A DNA stretch of 16,171 nucleotides from an uncultured Oscillibacter sp. GTDB taxonomy: Bacteria; Bacillota; Clostridia; Oscillospirales; Oscillospiraceae. Location: assembly GCA_910583695.1 (NCBI GenBank), contig CAJTZL010000041.1, forward strand, positions 12,029 to 28,199, written 5' to 3'. A program made the position numbers and the translations under genes. Under the pieces are notes generated by a model. It had not been told where the DNA came from and did not search any database. It saw nothing but the letters and a program-made list of their open reading frames with translations. This document shows positions 13,227-16,171 of this stretch, in pieces (the first letter of the stretch is position 1; the number at the start of each line of letters is the position of its first letter).

Positions 13227-14036
13227 TCATGCCGCTGCCGCTGCGAAGGCCGCGGCCTTCTGCCCGGCGGTCAGGCCCTCTCCCACGGCCTTGGATACCT
13301 GCAAGGGCCCGCCGGTGCAGTCCCCGGCGGCAAAGACGCCGGGGAGGTTCGTCCGCATCTCCCGGTCCACAGTCACAAAGCCCCCCTCCGCCGCAAGGCC
13401 CGGGAACAGGTCCCCCGGGGCCATGGCGGGCCGCAGGAGGAACACGCCCTCCACCGCCTCCACCGTACCGCTGCAGGTGACGGACTCCACCTTCTCCGTG
13501 CCCTGGATGGAGCAGTCCCGGGGCTTGTCGAAGTAGAGGACCTCACAGCCGATGCCCTCCAGGAACGCCGCCTCCTTCCCGGCCGAGGGGGTCCAGCCCA
13601 GGACGGCCACCCGCTTCCCCCGGTAGAGCATTCCGTCGCAGGTGGCGCAGTAGCTGACGCCCCGGCCCAGCAGCTCCGCCTCCCCGGGGAACTTCTTCCC
13701 CCGGGCCACGCCCGCCGCCAGCACCACGGCCCTGGCCTGGACCATGGCGCTGCCGACGCTCACATACCAATCCTCCCCGGAGCGCAGGGCGCTGAGGGCC
13801 TTTCCCTCCAGGAACTCCGCCCCGGCGGCCTCCGCGTGGCGGCGGAAGGCCGTCAGCAGCTCCGCCCCGGATACGCCGGGAAGGCCCAGGTAGTTGTCCA
13901 CCCGCTCCGCCCGCCAGAGAGGATTTTCCTCCAGGGGGTTGGAGACCACCAGCACGGTTCTCCCCCGGGCCCGGACGTTCTGGGCCGCCGACAGCCCTGC
14001 CGGGCCGCCTCCCACAACGATCACGTCATACGCCAT
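13227..14036 (-). CDS. Thioredoxin-reductase-like flavoprotein without NADPH motifs
   Basis: A 269-residue flavoprotein disulfide reductase, the likely electron donor of the adjacent thioredoxin. FAD binding is shown by GGGPAGLSAA (9-18) and FAAGDCTGG (235-243); the redox pair is CATC (C130, C133). It is about 45 residues shorter than standard TrxB. Where TrxB has GxGxxA/G, this protein has GWTPSAGKEA (147-156), and the HRRxxxR segment that grips the NADPH phosphate is missing. These losses characterise pyridine-nucleotide-independent reductases such as the ferredoxin-dependent flavin thioredoxin reductases (FFTR) of Clostridium. The FFTR assignment is an inference. The start at 14036 has AAGGAGG 7 nt upstream. 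The frame is intact and followed by trxA, which argues against a pseudogene. Confidence 0.85.
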   Translation of the reverse strand: MAYDVIVVGGGPAGLSAAQNVRARGRTVLVVSNPLEENPLWRAERVDNYLGLPGVSGAELLTAFRRHAEAAGAEFLEGKALSALRSGEDWYVSVGSAMVQARAVVLAAGVARGKKFPGEAELLGRGVSYCATCDGMLYRGKRVAVLGWTPSAGKEAAFLEGIGCEVLYFDKPRDCSIQGTEKVESVTCSGTVEAVEGVFLLRPAMAPGDLFPGLAAEGGFVTVDREMRTNLPGVFAAGDCTGGPLQVSKAVGEGLTAGQKAAAFAAAAA

Positions 14037-14073
14037 AGCGCCGCCTCCTTTTTTCCTCTAGCATATGCCTTTT

Positions 14074-14102
14074 ATCATAGCACGTTCCCGGTAAATTTTA
14101 CA
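14074..14102 (-). promoter_or_regulatory. Probable promoter of the reductase-trxA operon
   Basis: On the minus strand TATGAT (-10, 14074-14079) with TGTAAA 17 bp upstream (14097-14102) as a weak -35. It would give a leader of about 30 nt. Confidence 0.55.
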
Positions 14103-14160
14103 GAGCTTTTTGCAACAAAATTTCGCCCCGGCCCGGGACAAAAAATATCCCGGCCCTCGG

Positions 14161-14189
14161 TTGCTTTTGGGCTGGGAATTTGATACACT
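14161..14189 (+). promoter_or_regulatory. Promoter of rpe
   Basis: TTGCTT (-35, 14161-14166) and TACACT (-10, 14184-14189) with 17 bp between. It predicts a leader of about 210 nt before the rpe start, much longer than needed for translation. Confidence 0.7.
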
Positions 14190-14405
14190 AGGGGAGAACC
14201 GGCCCGCTGGACGCGGAGTCCCGCGGGCCGGCTCCCAATATTCAAAAAAGCGGCGGCGCCGAACCCAGGGGCGGACGCTGCGCGGAGTTGGGGGCGTCTC
14301 GGCCGCTCAGGCTATCCTATGCGCCGCCCCGTCCTCCCGACACCGGGGCCGGATCCCATGTCCCGGTCCTCCCGCCGCCGGACTGACAGAAAAGAGGGGC
14401 TTTTC
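14190..14405 (+). other. Long structured leader upstream of rpe
   Basis: About 215 nt without a credible gene. The 5' end forms a strong stem: GGGAG and CCGGCCCGC pair with GCGGGCCGG and CTCCC at about 14192-14237, enclosing an inner GGAC/GTCC hairpin. No T tract follows, so it is not a simple terminator. The rest is GC-rich and can fold further. It does not match any riboswitch that I can recognise. Confidence 0.45.
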
Positions 14406-15056
14406 ATGATCAAAATTGCGCCGTCCATCCTCTCCGCCGATTTTGCAAATCTGGAGCGGGATATCCAACGCATCGCCGCCGCCGACTACGTTCATGTGGA
14501 CGTGATGGACGGGGTGTTTGTCCCCAACATCACCATCGGCGTCCCGGTGGTGAAGTCCATCCGGCCCACCACGGCCCTGCCCCTGGACGTCCACCTGATG
14601 ATCACCCGGCCGGTGCGCTACGTGGAGCAGTTCTGCGACGCGGGGGCGGACCTGGTGACGGTCCACGTGGAGGCGGATGCGGAGGAAAACATCCACGCCG
14701 CCCTTGACAAGATCCACGCCAAGGGGAAAAAGGCGGGGATCGTGCTCAAGCCCAAGACTCCCGCCGAGGCGGCCCTGCCCTACCTTGCCAAGGTGGAGCT
14801 GATTCTGGTGATGACGGTGGAGCCGGGCTTCGGCGGGCAGACCTTTATGGCGGACATGATGCCGAAGGTGGCGGCCCTGCGGAAGCTGATTGACGAGAAG
14901 AACCCCGCCTGCGAGCTGGAGGTGGACGGCGGCGTGGCCCCGGAGACCTGCCAAACCTGCATCGACGCGGGAGCCAACGTGCTGGTGGCGGGGAGCGCGG
15001 TCTATAAGGCCGCCGATATCCCGGCGCGGATTGCGGAGCTCCGGGGGGCCGTCTGA
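14406..15056 (+). CDS. rpe: Ribulose-phosphate 3-epimerase
   Basis: A 216-residue TIM-barrel enzyme that interconverts ribulose 5-phosphate and xylulose 5-phosphate in the pentose phosphate pathway. Visible signatures: APSILSADFANLE at residues 5-17, HVDVMDGVFVPNITIG (metal-binding His and catalytic Asp), LDVHLMI, VLKPKTP, MTVEPGFGGQ (phosphate/active-site loop) and VDGGV with the second catalytic Asp. Length is standard (about 220). The ATG at 14406 has AGAGGGG 6 nt upstream; upstream in-frame starts such as 14319 would add a poorly structured Arg/Pro-rich extension. In many Firmicutes rpe follows rsgA; here it is alone, behind a long leader. Confidence 0.96.
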   Translation: MIKIAPSILSADFANLERDIQRIAAADYVHVDVMDGVFVPNITIGVPVVKSIRPTTALPLDVHLMITRPVRYVEQFCDAGADLVTVHVEADAEENIHAALDKIHAKGKKAGIVLKPKTPAEAALPYLAKVELILVMTVEPGFGGQTFMADMMPKVAALRKLIDEKNPACELEVDGGVAPETCQTCIDAGANVLVAGSAVYKAADIPARIAELRGAV

Positions 15057-15097
15057 TAGACGGGGCTTGTACGCGCCCTTGCGGGCGGGGGGGATTG

Positions 15098-15115
15098 CAG
15101 CTAGGATGCTAGCTG
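15098..15115 (+). repeat. GATG-loop hairpin at the outer edge of the left repeat
   Basis: CAGCTAG and CTAGCTG form a perfect 7-bp stem around GATG. A hairpin with different stem sequence but the same loop occurs in the mirrored position at 16147-16162 (minus strand), just outside the right repeat. Confidence 0.6.
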
Positions 15116-15120
15116 GGCAT

Positions 15121-15200
15121 TGCACCCCCCATTTTCTCTTTTTCTTCCAGAAGAAAAAGAGAAAACGGGCCGTGCACGGTCCAAAAGAGAAAAAGAAGTA
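15121..15200 (+). repeat. Left arm of the inverted repeat bounding the small-gene cassette
   Basis: 80 bp that recur in inverted orientation at 16062-16142 with one inserted base and one substitution. Internal structure: a 15-bp perfect hairpin (TTTTCTCTTTTTCTT, CCAG, AAGAAAAAGAGAAAA at 15132-15165), a near-perfect 16-bp palindrome (GGGCCGTGCACGGTCC, 15167-15182), and AAAAGAGAAAAAGAA (15183-15197), an exact mirror of the hairpin's purine arm. It lies about 65 nt downstream of rpe. Confidence 0.88.
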
Positions 15201-15227
15201 TACGGGGGTTTTGAGGAGGCGCTTGCG

Positions 15228-15500
15228 TTAGAGGCGGCCTAATCCTATCCCCATAGAAAGGCCGCAGGAGAATATGGCCTGGTCCTCCAGATAGGCAACT
15301 TTCCGTTCCCGGTCTAAGAGGGCTTTCAGGCTTTGCTCCTGCTCCGCCGTCAGCGTGGAACGGAAAGCGGTCCAGTCCGCCTCCAGGTCACAGGTGGCCC
15401 GGCGGTATTCCCAGGTTTCCAGGTAGGGCATCACGCACCGATCCTGGGCGTATTCGTAGAGGGCGTGGAGGAATCCTTCCATGAATGCGGCTACTTTCAT
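15228..15500 (-). CDS. Small DUF6809-like protein
   Basis: A 90-residue, probably all-helical cytoplasmic protein. The central and C-terminal pattern LTAEQEQSLKALLD (about 50-63), followed by LEDQAIFSCGLSMGIGLG (71-88), resembles the DUF6809 family of Firmicutes (LSxEQ...LLD...E.A.F..G..LG); function unknown. The assignment rests on remembered family pattern and is tentative. ATG at 15500: a strong GGAGGTGA is present but 16 nt away, and an in-frame TAA between the two rules out an earlier start; AAGGG at 9 nt spacing probably serves. It is divergent from the XRE regulator, with both promoters interlocked, and both lie inside the inverted repeat. GC is lower than in the chromosomal neighbours. 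Confidence 0.72.
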   Translation of the reverse strand: MKVAAFMEGFLHALYEYAQDRCVMPYLETWEYRRATCDLEADWTAFRSTLTAEQEQSLKALLDRERKVAYLEDQAIFSCGLSMGIGLGRL

Positions 15501-15556
15501 AAAGAGAAACCCTTAGTCACCTCCCTTCTTGAAGGGAACTAGGGTATCTTTGTTCT

Positions 15557-15570
15557 AGACCTTTTGGTCT
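15557..15570. promoter_or_regulatory. Putative operator O1 (AGACC-N4-GGTCT)
   Basis: A palindrome AGACCTTTTGGTCT that covers the -35 element TAGACC (15556-15561) of a plus-strand promoter whose -10 is TATAAC (15579-15584, 17-bp spacer) and that serves the XRE gene. A second copy lies at 15588-15601. Confidence 0.65.
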
Positions 15571-15576
15571 ACGGCT

Positions 15577-15606
15577 ATTATAACATTAGACCGAAAGGTC
15601 TGTCAA
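15577..15606 (-). promoter_or_regulatory. Promoter of the DUF6809-like gene
   Basis: On the minus strand perfect TTGACA (-35, 15601-15606) and perfect TATAAT (-10, 15577-15582) with an 18-bp spacer. Operator O2 fills most of the spacer, so a bound repressor would block RNA polymerase. Confidence 0.78.
15588..15601. promoter_or_regulatory. Putative operator O2 (AGACC-N4-GGTCT)
   Basis: AGACCGAAAGGTCT, with the same half-sites as O1. Its centre is 31 bp from the centre of O1, close to three helical turns, which would put two bound dimers on the same DNA face. The adjacent XRE gene is the natural candidate for the binding protein. Confidence 0.65.
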
Positions 15607-15624
15607 GGCTTTTGAGGTATCACG

Positions 15625-15852
15625 ATGGAACAATTAGCTAAAAATTTATCGACCTTGCGCGGAGCCAAGAAATTGTCCCGCGAAAAGGTCTCCAGGGTTC
15701 TTGAGCTTTCCGCCAAAACCTATGAACGTTATGAAAAAAATGAACGGGACCCCACGGCTCCTACGCTGGTGAAGCTGGCCGGCCTCTATGGAGTAACCTT
15801 GGACCAGCTAGTGGGCCTTGCGCCGCTGCCCTTGGAGGAGGACCACCGGTAA
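15625..15852 (+). CDS. XRE-family helix-turn-helix regulator
   Basis: A 75-residue protein that is essentially one HTH_3 (Cro/C1) domain: NLSTLRGAKKLSREKVSRVLELSAKTYERYEKNERDPTAPTLVKLAGLYGVTLDQLVGL, with recognition helix around AKTYERYEKNER and the usual helix-4/5 pattern LVKLAGLYGVTLDQL. It most likely binds the paired AGACC-N4-GGTCT sites 24-68 bp upstream of its start and controls its own gene and the divergent DUF6809-like gene. The ATG at 15625 has GAGG 7 nt upstream. No sensor or oligomerisation domain follows the HTH. Lower GC than the neighbouring chromosomal genes, and location between inverted repeats, suggest transfer as a unit. Confidence 0.9.
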   Translation: MEQLAKNLSTLRGAKKLSREKVSRVLELSAKTYERYEKNERDPTAPTLVKLAGLYGVTLDQLVGLAPLPLEEDHR

Positions 15853-16061
15853 AAGGGCGGCCCCTACAGGGTGTTCTACCGAAAGAAGGGCAATCCCGGA
15901 AAAAGGCGGACACATGCCCCCTACCACCAGATCAGCGGCAGCGGAAAGAGGAGCTGGTCCATTCGTCACGGGACAAACCCCCGCCGAATCCGATTGCGCG
16001 AGGGAAGTCATTCCGGCTCCGCCGATCATTCAGCCGCGGTCCCCCGTCCCCCGCAGGCCGT
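15853..16061. other. Spacer between the XRE gene and the right repeat
   Basis: About 210 bp with no credible coding frame, no hairpin followed by a T tract and no recognised site. It may be the remnant of a lost gene or simply spacer. Confidence 0.4.
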
Positions 16062-16142
16062 TACTTCTTTTTCTCTTTTGGACCGTGCACGGCCCGTTTT
16101 CTCGTTTTCTTCTGGCAAGAAAAAGAGAAAATGGGGGGTGCA
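16062..16142 (-). repeat. Right arm of the inverted repeat bounding the small-gene cassette
   Basis: Reverse complement of 15121-15200, with one extra base in the hairpin loop (GCCAG for CCAG) and one A-to-C change in the purine arm that breaks one pair of the 15-bp stem. The palindrome (16080-16095) and the mirror purine block are unchanged. A GATG-loop hairpin (16147-16162) follows on the outside. Confidence 0.88.
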
Positions 16143-16171
16143 TTGCACCAGCCATCGCTGGTTGCCAATTC

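Noticed and set aside
13227..14036. Reductase gene read as a truncated pseudogene
   Set aside because: The frame is intact with a good start and operon position; the missing parts are exactly the NADPH-binding signatures, as in a known functional family, whereas FAD and CxxC motifs are preserved.
14190..14405. Known riboswitch class in the rpe leader
   Set aside because: I could not match any conserved core (T-box, TPP, cobalamin, SAM, preQ1, c-di-AMP); recorded only as a structured leader.

Overview
The window looks like chromosomal DNA from a GC-rich member of the Firmicutes, most likely an Oscillospiraceae gut clostridium of the Flavonifractor/Lawsonibacter/Oscillibacter kind. This is inferred from strong AGGAGG-type ribosome binding sites, canonical TTGACA/TATAAT promoters with 17-bp spacers, very high third-position GC, and a gene set typical of that group (glycosyltransferase-CsaB fusion, a small DUF6774-like protein, paired half-size ChrA genes, a DUF4330 protein). 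No gene is diagnostic at species level.

Layout: (1) 1-350 (-): a complete tRNA-Leu(UAG) transcription unit with promoter, CCA-encoding gene and terminator, next to two copies of a 55-bp hairpin repeat. (2) 345-840: no convincing gene, but an inverted repeat. (3) 847-1844 (+): PdxY-like pyridoxal/pyridoxamine kinase with promoter and terminator. (4) 2024-4270: an exported, LysM-anchored 5'-nucleotidase (-) divergent from a D-hydantoinase/dihydropyrimidinase (+, 4237-5613). (5) 5643-5845: a 203-bp MITE-like palindromic element. (6) 5877-7218 (-): a DUF4330 membrane protein followed by a lipoprotein. (7) 7171-9600 (+): a 744-residue GT4-CsaB fusion, read from a promoter that overlaps the promoter of the DUF4330 gene. 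(8) 9621-12142 (-): birA-chrA-chrA, probably one operon, with a 57-residue DUF6774-like protein beyond a strong hairpin. (9) 12189-12718 (+): an unrecognised 144-residue protein of lower GC. (10) 12833-14102 (-): thioredoxin-reductase-like flavoprotein plus thioredoxin. (11) 14161-15056 (+): rpe behind a long structured leader. (12) 15098-16166: a cassette of two small divergent genes (XRE regulator and DUF6809-like protein) bounded by an ~80-bp inverted repeat.

Most of the window is housekeeping: cofactor metabolism (PLP kinase, biotin ligase), pyrimidine/nucleotide scavenging, thiol redox, pentose phosphate and cell-wall polymer pyruvylation. The points most worth a second look are as follows. 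The terminal cassette has flanking repeats that carry an exact polypurine mirror repeat (triplex-capable), covarying GATG-loop hairpins, and a two-operator divergent promoter switch. The reductase-like flavoprotein keeps the CxxC and FAD motifs but lacks both NADPH-binding signatures, which fits pyridine-nucleotide-independent thioredoxin reductases. The shared 14-bp palindromic promoter core lies between the DUF4330 and csaB units.
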